This document shows, one piece after another, positions 9,898 through 18,675 of a DNA stretch of 63,004 nt. The stretch's first letter is position 1. The number at the start of each line of letters is the position of its first letter. Source of the stretch: Bdellovibrio sp. (lineage in GTDB: Bacteria; Bdellovibrionota; Bdellovibrionia; Bdellovibrionales; Bdellovibrionaceae); NCBI GenBank assembly GCA_020720425.1, contig DYOP01000005.1, positions 1 through 63,004 on the forward strand. The letters run 5' to 3'. Under the pieces are notes generated by a model that was not told where the DNA came from, searched no databases, and saw nothing but the letters and a program-made list of their open reading frames with translations. Made by a program: the position numbers and the translations under genes.

Positions 9898-10107
9898 TTA
9901 TTTTTTAGGTTCTGCTTTTGATTGCATAGGGCAAGTATTAATTCCGAGTAAAGGGTAAAAGGGACAAAATCCAACGGCTCCAACAATTACTAAAATAATA
10001 CCAGCGTATCCCCATGGGGCAAAAAGGCCTGTAGCGGCTAAAGTAATTAAAATTAATCCTACGATCACGCGCGCGCTTCGGTCTAAAGTTCCTGCATTTT
10101 TTTTCAT
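9898..10107 (-). CDS. DUF2892 (YgaP-like) inner-membrane protein
   Basis: A 69-aa protein matching the DUF2892 pattern: NAGTLDRSARVIVGLILI, then a second hydrophobic helix (YAGIILVIVGAVGFCPFYPL) and GINTC near the end. Two membrane segments are visible. In other bacteria this domain forms the membrane tail of the rhodanese YgaP or stands alone, with unknown function. The two Cys residues in GFCPFYPLLGINTC are characteristic of the family. Confidence 0.88.
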   Translation of the reverse strand: MKKNAGTLDRSARVIVGLILITLAATGLFAPWGYAGIILVIVGAVGFCPFYPLLGINTCPMQSKAEPKK

Positions 10108-10186
10108 AAAACCTCCATTGGTTGTACTAGAGAGTCATTGTTTGCTATTTCAGTCAACAAGCAAACAAAATAGAGCAAAAAGTATG

Positions 10187-13100
10187 TTAAACTTCTTGCC
10201 CCTTTTCTTCTGCCTCTGTCAAATCTTGACCAATCATTTCGGCTTGAAGCATGCGAATTCGAGTTCTTCCAATCAGCCAGTAATATAAAGTAGGCACGGC
10301 AAAGCGGCTTAAAATGGTGGCAGCAATTTCGCCAAACATTAAACTAATCGCAAGTCCCTGAAAAATAGGATCTAAAAGCATCACCGAGCTACCCACAACA
10401 ACGGCTGCGGCAGTCATAAGCATGGGTCTAAAACGTAGTACTCCTGCCGAAATAACAGCTTCTTTGAGGGACAAACCTTCGCTTAATTGTTGTTCAATAA
10501 AATCAACAAGAATAATTGAATTTCGAACAATAATCCCCGCGCCTGCAATAAATCCAATCATAGAAGTGGCGGTAAAATAGGCCCCAAAAACCCAGTGGCC
10601 GGGAATAATTCCGATCAAGCTTATCGGAATGGGGGCCATGATAATAAGAGGGATTGAGTAACTTTTAAACCAGCCAATAACTAAAATATAAATGAGGACC
10701 ATAACTACTGCAAAGGCAGCACCTAAATCTCTAAACACTTCGTAAGTGATAAACCACTCTCCATCCCATTTAATTGTTGGTTTTGAGGTATCCCAAGGGA
10801 CTTCGGCTGTTTGCTGAGGGTATTGAATTTTGTTACCCAGTGCCATGATGCCGTAAACGGGGGCCTCCTCTTGGCCCGAAAGTTCACTCATTACAAACTC
10901 AACGGGGGTTAGGTTTTTTCGATAGAGGGTTTGAGTTTCTAAAATCTTTGGCTCTTTTAATGAGGGGTTTAGAGAAACAATCCCTGATTCAAAAGAGGGG
11001 ATATTTTGATAGGCAAAGGGATTTTTAGCACTCCTAAAATCTTGTTTGACGGAAAGATCAACGGTAACATCTTCTGGGCCCGAAACATCAGCTAAGGATA
11101 AAATCGGTGTTTCTGAAAAAAGCAGTGAGCCGGTATGAAAGGCTTGCGAGGCTTTTGCGCCTTGCTGTCCGCCAGTGAGTTGATCAAAATTAAATCGCAA
11201 TCGGGGTCTTGAGGGTCTCATGGTTGTGTCGATATCAACAAAACTGGGTTGATCCGAAAATAGGGATTCAATTTCTTTGGTAACCTTTAAGCGGGCCTCA
11301 TGGGTGGGGCCATAAACTTCAGCAACCATGGTCGCCATGACAGGAGGGCCGGGCGGTATTTCTAGTACTTTGGTTATGGCTTTTGTTTTTTTTGAAAAAA
11401 CCATAATTTGTTTTCTTAATTCCGAGATAACCTCATGGCTGGTTAAATCGCGTTCTGATTTTTCAGTCAATTTTATTTGAAAATCGGCCATATAGTCTGA
11501 CCGTCTTAAAAATGTGTGTTTAACCATTCCGCTAAAAGAGTAGGGAGCGGGTTCGCCCGAAAAAATTTGCACTTTTAGCACGTGGGGATTTTCAGCTATC
11601 TGGGTAGCGAGTTCTTTAGACCAAGCAATATTTTGAGTTAAAGATGTCGTTGTAGGGTAGTCCACTAAAATTTGAAACTCATCTTTATTGTCAAAGGGTA
11701 ACATTTTGACTTTAACAGATTTTGTATAAAATAAACCAGATGCCGCTACCAGTAAGATTAATGTGAAAACGCCAAAGGCAAAAGCATTTTTTCGTTTGCC
11801 TAAAAGCCAATTTACTATTACGCGGTACTGTTTGTCTAAACTGCTTTCTGTTTCGTCTTGGTGACCCTCATGCTTTTTTAGTAACCTTACGGCCGCCCAG
11901 GGGGTAACAATAAATGCCACAAATAAAGATACAATCATGGCTAGGCTCGCGCCGACAGGGATGGGTTTCATATAGGGGCCCATTAAGCCTCTAACAAAAG
12001 CCATTGGTAAAATAGCGGCAATAACTGTAAAAGTAGCTAAAATAGTTGGGTTACCCACCTCGGCCACCGCTCTAATTGTAGATTTAACTAGGCTATCATT
12101 GTGATTAAGTTTTAAGTGCCGCTCAATGTTTTCAACAACCACAATCGCATCGTCAACTAAAATACCAATCGAAAAAATGAGAGCAAATAGTGTGACTCGG
12201 TTGAGCGTGTAGCCCATAAAATAATATATGGCGATAGTTAGAGCAAGTGTCACCGGAATGGCTATGGCAACAACGAGGGCGGCCCGAGTGCCCATGGCTA
12301 AAGCAATTAAAATTGATACAGACAGGGTTGCAATTAAAAGATGTTCAATGAGTTCGATGGTTTTTTCGTTGGCTGTTTTTCCGAAATTTCTAAGAACAGA
12401 AAGCTTAATATCTTTAGGCAGTTTGCCAGAAAAAGTATCAGCATGTTTTAATAGTTTTTCAGCAAGCGTGACAACGTTTGTCCCCTTTTTTTTTGCAAAC
12501 ACAATAGAGACAGCTCTTTGGGCAGGGGAGCCCTTTTCGATTAGTAAAGAGGATTTTGTAATTTCCTCAGGTCCATCGGTAATTTCTGCGATATCACTGA
12601 GTCTAACAATCGAGCCACCTTTTTGGGCTATGGCCATATTTTTTATATCATTGATATTTTCGATGCGTCCTCCGACCTCGACATCAAAGACTTGCTCAGA
12701 GCCCCAGTTTTTACCGCTCGGCCCTAGGGCCTCATTAGCTTTTAAAGATTGTGCGACTTCAGTTAAGGTAACACCTCGGCCTGCTAATTTAATAGGATCA
12801 ACAATCACTCGTATGGCTCTTTTAAGCCCGCCTAAGAGTTCGATTCGGCTTAAATCAGGCGTGCTGGCTAAATCCCGGGCAAGGGGGGCCACAAGAGTGC
12901 GCAGTTCATAATCTGATTTTTCTGCCGAGCTAAATGTTAAAATCATAAATGGCACATCATCAATGCTATACGACTTAATCTGCGAGTTTTGAGCAGACGA
13001 AGGTAACAGAGGCTTGATTTCGGCAAGCTTGTGGTGAACCTTAACAATACTTTGCTCTAAGGCTTGTCCCACATGAAAACGAACAGTTACAACACTTGCG

Positions 13101-13459
13101 TGGGGAGAGCTAGCAGCATAGACATATTCTACGCCTTCAATCCCCCAAACGGCCCGTTCGATAGGCTCAGTGACTTTTCGTTCAACTTCTTTAGGCTCAG
13201 CCCCAGGTAACAGGGTTGTAATATCAATCATGGGTACGGTAATTTGAGGCTCTTCTTCTTTGGGGGTTAGATAGGTTGCGCCAATTCCAATAATTAAACT
13301 TACGAAAATAAATACCAAAGTTAATTTAGAGTTAACAAAAGTTTTAGCAAGTTTACCAGCAAAGCCCTCTTTAATATGGCCTTGAGGTGGGGTTTGGCTT
13401 TGAGTTGGGGGCTGGGGATTATTTTTATTTTCATTCGAGGTATTGTTATTGATACTCAT
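10187..13459 (-). CDS. RND efflux pump inner-membrane protein
   Basis: A proton-driven RND transporter of 1090 aa, about AcrB length. It has the duplicated layout: one membrane helix at about 45-65, a periplasmic loop, six helices, a second loop and six more helices. The first repeat carries the proton-relay Asp pair in ILVDDAIVVVENIERH. The second carries GIIVRNSIILVDFIEQQ, with Arg where AcrB has its relay Lys. A Pro/Gln-rich cytoplasmic N-terminus of about 35 residues is unusual. It starts 10 bases after the tolC-like gene, with an AAGGA site. No membrane fusion protein is encoded nearby. Substrate unknown; drug or solvent export is the usual role. Confidence 0.93.
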   Translation of the reverse strand: MSINNNTSNENKNNPQPPTQSQTPPQGHIKEGFAGKLAKTFVNSKLTLVFIFVSLIIGIGATYLTPKEEEPQITVPMIDITTLLPGAEPKEVERKVTEPIERAVWGIEGVEYVYAASSPHASVVTVRFHVGQALEQSIVKVHHKLAEIKPLLPSSAQNSQIKSYSIDDVPFMILTFSSAEKSDYELRTLVAPLARDLASTPDLSRIELLGGLKRAIRVIVDPIKLAGRGVTLTEVAQSLKANEALGPSGKNWGSEQVFDVEVGGRIENINDIKNMAIAQKGGSIVRLSDIAEITDGPEEITKSSLLIEKGSPAQRAVSIVFAKKKGTNVVTLAEKLLKHADTFSGKLPKDIKLSVLRNFGKTANEKTIELIEHLLIATLSVSILIALAMGTRAALVVAIAIPVTLALTIAIYYFMGYTLNRVTLFALIFSIGILVDDAIVVVENIERHLKLNHNDSLVKSTIRAVAEVGNPTILATFTVIAAILPMAFVRGLMGPYMKPIPVGASLAMIVSLFVAFIVTPWAAVRLLKKHEGHQDETESSLDKQYRVIVNWLLGKRKNAFAFGVFTLILLVAASGLFYTKSVKVKMLPFDNKDEFQILVDYPTTTSLTQNIAWSKELATQIAENPHVLKVQIFSGEPAPYSFSGMVKHTFLRRSDYMADFQIKLTEKSERDLTSHEVISELRKQIMVFSKKTKAITKVLEIPPGPPVMATMVAEVYGPTHEARLKVTKEIESLFSDQPSFVDIDTTMRPSRPRLRFNFDQLTGGQQGAKASQAFHTGSLLFSETPILSLADVSGPEDVTVDLSVKQDFRSAKNPFAYQNIPSFESGIVSLNPSLKEPKILETQTLYRKNLTPVEFVMSELSGQEEAPVYGIMALGNKIQYPQQTAEVPWDTSKPTIKWDGEWFITYEVFRDLGAAFAVVMVLIYILVIGWFKSYSIPLIIMAPIPISLIGIIPGHWVFGAYFTATSMIGFIAGAGIIVRNSIILVDFIEQQLSEGLSLKEAVISAGVLRFRPMLMTAAAVVVGSSVMLLDPIFQGLAISLMFGEIAATILSRFAVPTLYYWLIGRTRIRMLQAEMIGQDLTEAEEKGQEV

Positions 13460-13469
13460 GTCTGTTTCC

Positions 13470-14825
13470 TTAAGGGGCGGTTATGTTTTTGTAATTTAAA
13501 TTTTCTACGCTCGCTTTAATAAGCGCTTCTTCCATTTGATATTTTGCATCAATAATATCAACTCGCCGTGCATAAACTTCTGTTAACTGAAGAGCATTGA
13601 TAAGACCATTGCTGAAAAGCTTTTTTGCAATAAGCGATTGCTTTTCGAGCCATAATAGACTTTGTTCGGCCATTTTGACTTGCTCAAGTAACGCTTTTGA
13701 AATTTCATTATTTTGTTTTTCAACGGCGGCCTGATTTTTTTGCGCCGCCTGAGCTTGATAATTCATTGCATAGGACTGACTTCGAATTTGTTTGATGGCT
13801 CCCCAGCTTGGGATATCAAGCCAATTCCATTTTACAAAAACTCCTACATTGTATGAATCTGACATGGTGGCTTCAGGATTGTTGTACAAATTGCTTTCAG
13901 CAAACACTCCTACTTGGGGAAGGTAGCGCGCCGCCTCGGCATCAGCAAAATAAGAAAGCCCTTGAGCGGCCTTGTTTTGAGCTAATACCGAAGGAGAAAA
14001 GGAATTCTCGGTTTTAGGCTTATGGTCAATCAGTTTAAAAAAAGAAGGAATATCTTTTTCATTAGGGGTCCAGCCTGAGGGGAGATTAGTCATGCTGGTA
14101 ACATGAGTATAAATGGCCTCCTCTTTTGCTTTAATCATAATCAGCTCTCCTTGAATTCGGTGAGCTAGATTTTTTAAGCCCAAAAGTCCTGAATGGCCTA
14201 GTGGGTTTGACTCTTGTCCAATATGGTATCGATCCATAGTTGATTTAACAAGTTCGGCCAAAGGGCGTAGGGCCTCTTCTTGTCTTATCAGGGCAATAAG
14301 GCCTCCGTAGAGTCCTGAGGTTTTTGCATATTCCGAAAGTTCGGCAGCAGTGAGCGCGGCCTGTTTTGATTCAAACAAAATATCTTCGGCTTTGCTGACC
14401 GAGCGCTTGGCTCCGCCTTCAAAAATAAGCCATTCTGCACCTAAGGTGACCCGGTCATGCCTTGAGGCCTCGGGATAATTCATAACCGTGGTGCTCATAT
14501 CAAGCCCTGTCAGGTTTCTTTCTCCGAGTTTTGAAAATAAAATAGTGCCGGGATCATTTGTATAATAGCTTTGCAGTCCAAGGTAACCCCTTGGAAACCA
14601 GTGACGCGAAGCTCTGTCTGAGGCAATTTCTTGAGAAATCAGTTCCTGTTTTGACTTCAGAAGCTGATCTGATTTTTGTTTAACTTGCCCCCATAGCGAA
14701 TCAAGAGAATAAGACTTTTGTTGAGTCCCTTTTGTTTTTTCTGCGGCCACTTGCGCTTTTGCTGAGAGCGAGATAAGCCCTGTACCAAAAATAAATATAA
14801 GTCCTTTTATAATGACTGTGTTCAT
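13470..14825 (-). CDS. TolC-family outer-membrane efflux protein
   Basis: A 451-aa outer-membrane factor with an N-terminal signal peptide ending near LSAKAQ. It has the duplicated coiled-coil/beta layout of TolC. Long amphipathic helices (QVKQKSDQLLKSKQELISQE and QNKAAQGLSYFADAEAARYL) are followed by beta segments such as QVGVFAESNLYNNPEA and YNVGVFVKWNWLDIP. It would form the trimeric exit duct for the RND pump encoded next. It has a strong ribosome site (GGGAGG). It is divergent from a MarR-type regulator across an inverted-repeat region that probably controls it. Confidence 0.88.
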   Translation of the reverse strand: MNTVIIKGLIFIFGTGLISLSAKAQVAAEKTKGTQQKSYSLDSLWGQVKQKSDQLLKSKQELISQEIASDRASRHWFPRGYLGLQSYYTNDPGTILFSKLGERNLTGLDMSTTVMNYPEASRHDRVTLGAEWLIFEGGAKRSVSKAEDILFESKQAALTAAELSEYAKTSGLYGGLIALIRQEEALRPLAELVKSTMDRYHIGQESNPLGHSGLLGLKNLAHRIQGELIMIKAKEEAIYTHVTSMTNLPSGWTPNEKDIPSFFKLIDHKPKTENSFSPSVLAQNKAAQGLSYFADAEAARYLPQVGVFAESNLYNNPEATMSDSYNVGVFVKWNWLDIPSWGAIKQIRSQSYAMNYQAQAAQKNQAAVEKQNNEISKALLEQVKMAEQSLLWLEKQSLIAKKLFSNGLINALQLTEVYARRVDIIDAKYQMEEALIKASVENLNYKNITAP

Positions 14826-14863
14826 TAACTTTTGCCTCCCGTAATTTTGTAACTTGACATTTG

Positions 14864-14902
14864 TTAACTTTGTTACTTAACTTGGTTAACTAACAAAGTT
14901 AA
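14864..14902. promoter_or_regulatory. inverted repeat, candidate MarR operator
   Basis: TTAACTTTGTTA at 14864-14875 is exactly the reverse complement of TAACAAAGTTAA at 14891-14902. Between them lies TTAACTTGGTTAA, itself nearly palindromic, and GTAACTTG lies just upstream. The region separates the divergent tolC-like and marR-like genes. MarR proteins normally bind such AT-rich palindromes in the shared promoter and repress both directions. Binding is inferred from position and symmetry. Confidence 0.65.
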
Positions 14903-14964
14903 GTATTTTTTTTGTCTGTCTTGCTAAATAGATTTAAGGCAAAAGAAAGTCAAGGGTGGGGCCA

Positions 14965-15438
14965 GTGAAAGACCTATTAAAGCTGCAATTTGATTCGAAT
15001 AAAAGAGCTGAGCATCTTGCAACCTATCTTATCCATAGGTTACCTACGGTGATGTTTCATCTTAAGCAAAACTTTTGTGATCAAACCGAATCTGATTTGA
15101 CTTTGCAGCAGCTTAGGATTTTATCACTTTTATCAGAAGGTGAGTGCGAATTTTCATCTGATTTGGCTGAAGCGCTAAATGTTTCGCAGCCAGCCATTTC
15201 AAGATCGACGCATTTTATGGAGCAAGAAGGTTGGATTAAAAAATCAGCCTCTGACCATGATAAAAGACAAAGTAAAATTCAGTTAACAGAGTTGGGTGCA
15301 AAATGTTTAAGGCAGGCATCTCAATGTTCAACCGGAAAGTTATTAGAGCAACTCAATAAGTTATCTGAGAAAGAGTTGAGGGACCTTAAGCAGGGGGTTT
15401 TGGTATTAGAGAGTTTGATCCAGAAAGAATCATTTTAA
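14965..15438 (+). CDS. MarR-family transcriptional regulator
   Basis: A winged-helix regulator of about 157 aa. LTLQQLRILSLLSEGECEFS and DLAEALNVSQPAISRSTHFMEQEGWIKK give the helix-turn-helix. DKRQSKIQLTELG forms the wing, with the DxR pattern typical of MarR. I place the start at the GTG at 14965 because AAGGG sits eight bases upstream. A GTG three codons earlier is the alternative. It probably senses a small molecule and represses the divergent tolC-RND operon. The downstream lipoprotein and second TolC-like gene may belong to the same regulon. Confidence 0.88.
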   Translation: MKDLLKLQFDSNKRAEHLATYLIHRLPTVMFHLKQNFCDQTESDLTLQQLRILSLLSEGECEFSSDLAEALNVSQPAISRSTHFMEQEGWIKKSASDHDKRQSKIQLTELGAKCLRQASQCSTGKLLEQLNKLSEKELRDLKQGVLVLESLIQKESF

Positions 15439-15494
15439 CAAAAAAAGTAACTGTAAAAATAGAATAAAAAACAAAACTTAAAAACGGAGGCAAA

Positions 15495-16094
15495 ATGAAC
15501 AAAACAAATTTAAACTCGATACCAATAAACCATAAAAAGTTTTCAGATCTGATTAAGATCGGAACGACATTATCTGTATCACTTTCCCTGTCATTGATGA
15601 TGACTGCGTGTGGCAAGCCCGCAGGAGGTAGTGAGCAGGCCGAACAAGAAAAAAAGCAACTGCAAAAAGCCGTCGATGAAAAAGAGAACTCATTAACCCC
15701 TTTGGCAGGCCGTTACGAAGGATTTATAAAATCAGCAGTTACCGGAAAAGATGAAAGAGTTGTTTTGGTTCTTGTGTCAACGATCATGATTGTTCAAAAC
15801 CCAGGGCGCAATGATGTTACCGAAATGCCAACTTTAGGCGGCAATATTAATCTAATGCTAGATAAAAATGATGGCGGAGATATTATTCCTATAGCTCAGT
15901 TTACAAGTTCAATTTATGATGCGAAATCGGGTAAAATAAGGTTAACGGGTAGCATTCAAACCGGAACATCCATCGGGGCAGTGATTAATACATTTGAGGG
16001 CCGAGTTGAGGGCAATAAAATTATTGGAAATTTGTTTAACACAAGCCGTGGTGATTTAGGGCAGCTTGAAGTTATTAAAATTTCTGAACAATAA
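15495..16094 (+). CDS. lipoprotein, unknown
   Basis: Not recognised. The 199-aa protein has an N-terminal export signal and a lipobox at LMMTAC (Cys near residue 39), followed by GKPAGGSEQAEQEKKQ, a charged linker. The mature part is beta-rich and Gly/Thr/Ile-rich, with repeated short strands such as LAGRYEGFIKSAVTGKDERV and SGKIRLTGSIQTG. This suggests a small beta-barrel or calycin-like fold. It starts after a strong site (GGAGG) and is 15 bases upstream of a TolC-like gene, so the two form an operon. Confidence 0.8.
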   Translation: MNKTNLNSIPINHKKFSDLIKIGTTLSVSLSLSLMMTACGKPAGGSEQAEQEKKQLQKAVDEKENSLTPLAGRYEGFIKSAVTGKDERVVLVLVSTIMIVQNPGRNDVTEMPTLGGNINLMLDKNDGGDIIPIAQFTSSIYDAKSGKIRLTGSIQTGTSIGAVINTFEGRVEGNKIIGNLFNTSRGDLGQLEVIKISEQ

Positions 16095-16109
16095 ATAAAA
16101 GGGGAAAAA

Positions 16110-17438
16110 ATGAAAAATAAATTTAATCTATTTCAAATTCTAGCTCTTACTTTAGCTCTAGTTACTTGGAGCTGTGAAGAAGAAGAACTACAAAATGTTT
16201 TATACGGTCAAGTTTGCCCAAGCGGAGTTAAAGCTCCTAAAAATATTGGCAGTAAAATGCTGGTAACACCTGATACGTTGAGGGATCAACTGTTTCACTC
16301 AAACACTTCAATTTTGTTGGGTTTAAACAAAGTGCATCAGGCCAAGGCCGAAATTAATGTGGCGAGGGCTAACCTTTACCCCAGCCTTAACTTGGGGGCT
16401 TTGTTGTTTTCTGCTGGTAAACCCACTTTTACAGCTTCAGCGGTTGAAGTGCTGTTACCATTTTTGGTGCCTTCAAAGTGGGTTGATTATGATCAATCAA
16501 AAGATCAGTTTCTTTCGCAAATGCATGCTCTCAAAGCCATCCGATTAAATAGCTACGCCTCGGCCTATTCGGTTTATCAAATGATCTTATCTGATCTAAA
16601 ATTATATCGAATCCTACAAGACGAGATAAAAGATTTAGAAGATATTCAAAACACAGTCCATAAACTTTACCTGGCTGGTTTAACTTCTAAGTCAGATTTT
16701 GATAAGGCCACGGGATATACTCAAATGGCAAAGGCAGGTATTTCAAAGGTGGAAGGCATTATTGCTAAAGAGCAGTCGGGCCTTAGGCATGCGATGGGTT
16801 TAGATTCAGATGTTCAATTTACATGGCAAGAGGCCGCAGTTAGTTCGTCTCCTTATGAGTCAGCCCCTGTTAAACAAGTTGTTTCGCAGGCTCTAAAGTT
16901 ATCTCCTGAAATGTCTCAAATAAATGCCATGTACAAGGCAGCCCAAGAAGAGGTGTTTTCGAATGAATACGCTTTTATTGGTGGAGGATCGATACAGTCT
17001 CCAAGCTTAACTTCGGGTAACTCGAGTGTTGCTTTTGATAATGTTAATATTGGTTTAAATTTTAATATTGGGTATGCACAAGTGGCAATGGTTGAGCTTT
17101 CCGAAGAAAGAGCTAAAGAAATTGAAATTCGAAAACAAGAAATTAAATACGAGCTTGCCGATCGCAGTGAGTACTCTCAAAAATTAGTACAAGAGGCAAT
17201 TAACAGGCAAGAGTTGTCTTTGTCTGCTGAAAAAGCTTTTAAATCTGTATACGAAAGAGAATTGATAAAATATAAATATGGTTACCTGGATGTGCTCACC
17301 CTGCTTCAGTCAAGATCTAAGTACCGAGAGGCTACCATTGAAGTTTTAAAAGCTAAAACTGAACTTGATTTAAGCCGAATTGTTTTGCATCGATTGCTTT
17401 TGTCAGATGAGTTTTCTGAAATTAAAAATTGTTACTAA
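16110..17438 (+). CDS. TolC-like outer-membrane factor lipoprotein
   Basis: A 442-aa protein with a signal peptide and lipobox-like LVTWSC (Cys near 22). Its body has the outer-membrane-factor pattern. Helical coiled coils include LGLNKVHQAKAEINVARANL and VHKLYLAGLTSKSDFDKATG. Beta stretches include NVNIGLNFNIGYAQVAMVEL. The closing segment, KYKYGYLDVLTLLQSRSKY, is typical of TolC/NodT proteins. The lipidated N-terminus is normal for the NodT-like branch. No transporter gene is in this operon. It could serve the adjacent RND pump or a system elsewhere. Confidence 0.8.
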   Translation: MKNKFNLFQILALTLALVTWSCEEEELQNVLYGQVCPSGVKAPKNIGSKMLVTPDTLRDQLFHSNTSILLGLNKVHQAKAEINVARANLYPSLNLGALLFSAGKPTFTASAVEVLLPFLVPSKWVDYDQSKDQFLSQMHALKAIRLNSYASAYSVYQMILSDLKLYRILQDEIKDLEDIQNTVHKLYLAGLTSKSDFDKATGYTQMAKAGISKVEGIIAKEQSGLRHAMGLDSDVQFTWQEAAVSSSPYESAPVKQVVSQALKLSPEMSQINAMYKAAQEEVFSNEYAFIGGGSIQSPSLTSGNSSVAFDNVNIGLNFNIGYAQVAMVELSEERAKEIEIRKQEIKYELADRSEYSQKLVQEAINRQELSLSAEKAFKSVYERELIKYKYGYLDVLTLLQSRSKYREATIEVLKAKTELDLSRIVLHRLLLSDEFSEIKNCY

Positions 17439-17540
17439 TTTAAGGGATGATTTTAAAAGATATCTAATGAGTCATCATGACGGATAAAAATTGAAACAGT
17501 AAAATTAAAAATAAACAATTAAATCTATATAAACAAAATA

Positions 17541-17563
17541 GTGGGAGCTTACCCACTTTTTTG
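17541..17563 (+). terminator. rho-independent terminator
   Basis: GTGGG at 17541-17545 pairs with CCCAC at 17552-17556 around a six-base loop, followed by a T run. It lies about 100 bases past the TolC-like stop and closes the lipoprotein-TolC operon. Confidence 0.8.
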
Positions 17564-17632
17564 TTTTGAATGGGTATAGTTTGATAGCTTTTTTGATGTG
17601 TTAGTATTAAAGGTCGATCAACATTGTAAATA

Positions 17633-17660
17633 TTGACACTTATGCGGATCTTGTTAAGCT
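17633..17660 (+). promoter_or_regulatory. possible sigma-70 promoter
   Basis: A perfect TTGACA at 17633-17638 is followed after 16 bases by TAAGCT, a weak -10. The small frame at 17667 begins almost at the predicted start point, so the transcript would be leaderless or would serve the superoxide dismutase gene further down. This is a pattern reading only. Confidence 0.35.
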
Positions 17661-17666
17661 TAAGCT

Positions 17667-17801
17667 ATGTCTGCTGATAAGAACTATGAATATTTTAAAC
17701 AAAATTTGCTAGCCTTCCTTAAAGACCACAGGGGCCAGTTTGTAATAATCAGAAATGAGAAGAAATTAGGTTATTATTCAAATCTTGAAGATGCGCTTTA
17801 A
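17667..17801 (+). CDS. 44-aa protein, possibly a truncated small conserved domain
   Basis: The frame gives MSADKNYEYFKQNLLAFLKD followed by HRGQFVIIRNEKKLGYYSNLEDAL and a stop. The pattern (an initial helix, then GQFVIIRN-x-KxLGYY, then a helix) recalls small DUF5678-type proteins of about 60-90 aa, so this copy looks short. A second coding-like piece (NINYNGPAGFISIAD, 17836-17883) lies in another frame. A frameshifted gene is therefore possible. No clear ribosome site precedes it. The rest of the 17439-17937 gap holds the terminator, the possible promoter and AT-rich sequence. Confidence 0.4.
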   Translation: MSADKNYEYFKQNLLAFLKDHRGQFVIIRNEKKLGYYSNLEDAL

Positions 17802-17937
17802 AGTTTTAATCGGAAGAGACTTGATGGCGTCCTAGAATATTAACTACAACGGTCCAGCAGGATTCATTTCTATAGCAGACTAATTAAAACAATATAAATA
17901 TTGCGTCTTTGTACGCAGTTAACAAAAGGAGAAATAA

Positions 17938-18636
17938 ATGTTTAGTAAATCAGTATTTTGGGGATTGATTTTATTTTCAGCAGTCAGTTTTGGGGCTAGC
18001 CTTAAGGAGCTTGGCCAGCTTAAATCGCCCTTTGTTTTGCCTGAGTTACCTTATGCAGAAAATGCTTTTGAGGCGGTTATTGATTCTCAAACAATGAATA
18101 TTCATCATAAAAAACATCATCAGGCATATGTTGATAATACAAATAAGGCCCTAGCAGCAGCGAGTGAAGTTAAAACCTTAGATGAGATTTTTAAAAATGC
18201 ATCAAAGCTTGATCCTAAAATTAAAAACAATGCAGGTGGGCACTGGAATCATAGTTTCTACTGGACAACAATGTCTCCCAAAGAAAGTGACCACACTCTT
18301 TCAAAACCTTTGATAAAAGCTATTGAAAAAGATTTTCAAAGCGTCGAATTATTTAAAGAGCAATTTGTTCAAGCGGGTGTTACCCATTTTGGCTCAGGTT
18401 GGGTATGGTTAATTGTTGATGCAAACAAAACGTTAAAAATCACAACAACTTCTAATCAAGATAATCCATTGATGGATTCTGCGGCGGTTCAAGGTACTCC
18501 AATTTTAGGAGTCGATTTGTGGGAGCATGCCTACTATTTAAAATATCAAAATAACCGAGCTGCTCATTTAAAAGCCCTTTGGTCTATTATCAACTGGAAG
18601 CAGGTTGATAAGTACTATAAAGAAGCAAAAAAATAG
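17938..18636 (+). CDS. exported superoxide dismutase, Mn-type residues
   Basis: This Fe/Mn superoxide dismutase converts superoxide to peroxide and oxygen. The metal ligands are visible: His56 in NIHHKKHHQAY, His in GGHWNHSFYW, and the Asp and His of DLWEHAYYLKY. Gly in NNAGGHWNHS together with Gln in TSNQDNPLM is the pattern of Mn enzymes (Fe enzymes have Ala and a Gln at the first site). Unlike most, it starts with a signal peptide (about residues 1-20, ending SFGA), so it should act in the periplasm. A strong AAGGAG site precedes the ATG. It is apparently monocistronic. Confidence 0.93.
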   Translation: MFSKSVFWGLILFSAVSFGASLKELGQLKSPFVLPELPYAENAFEAVIDSQTMNIHHKKHHQAYVDNTNKALAAASEVKTLDEIFKNASKLDPKIKNNAGGHWNHSFYWTTMSPKESDHTLSKPLIKAIEKDFQSVELFKEQFVQAGVTHFGSGWVWLIVDANKTLKITTTSNQDNPLMDSAAVQGTPILGVDLWEHAYYLKYQNNRAAHLKALWSIINWKQVDKYYKEAKK

Positions 18637-18675
18637 TATTTTTTTAAAGATGGTAAGCTTGAATATTTTGGCAAT

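Noticed and set aside
12228-12911. Open frame of 227 codons on the plus strand inside the RND gene
   Set aside because: It lies opposite well-conserved RND sequence, has no ribosome site and an odd composition. It is a shadow frame.
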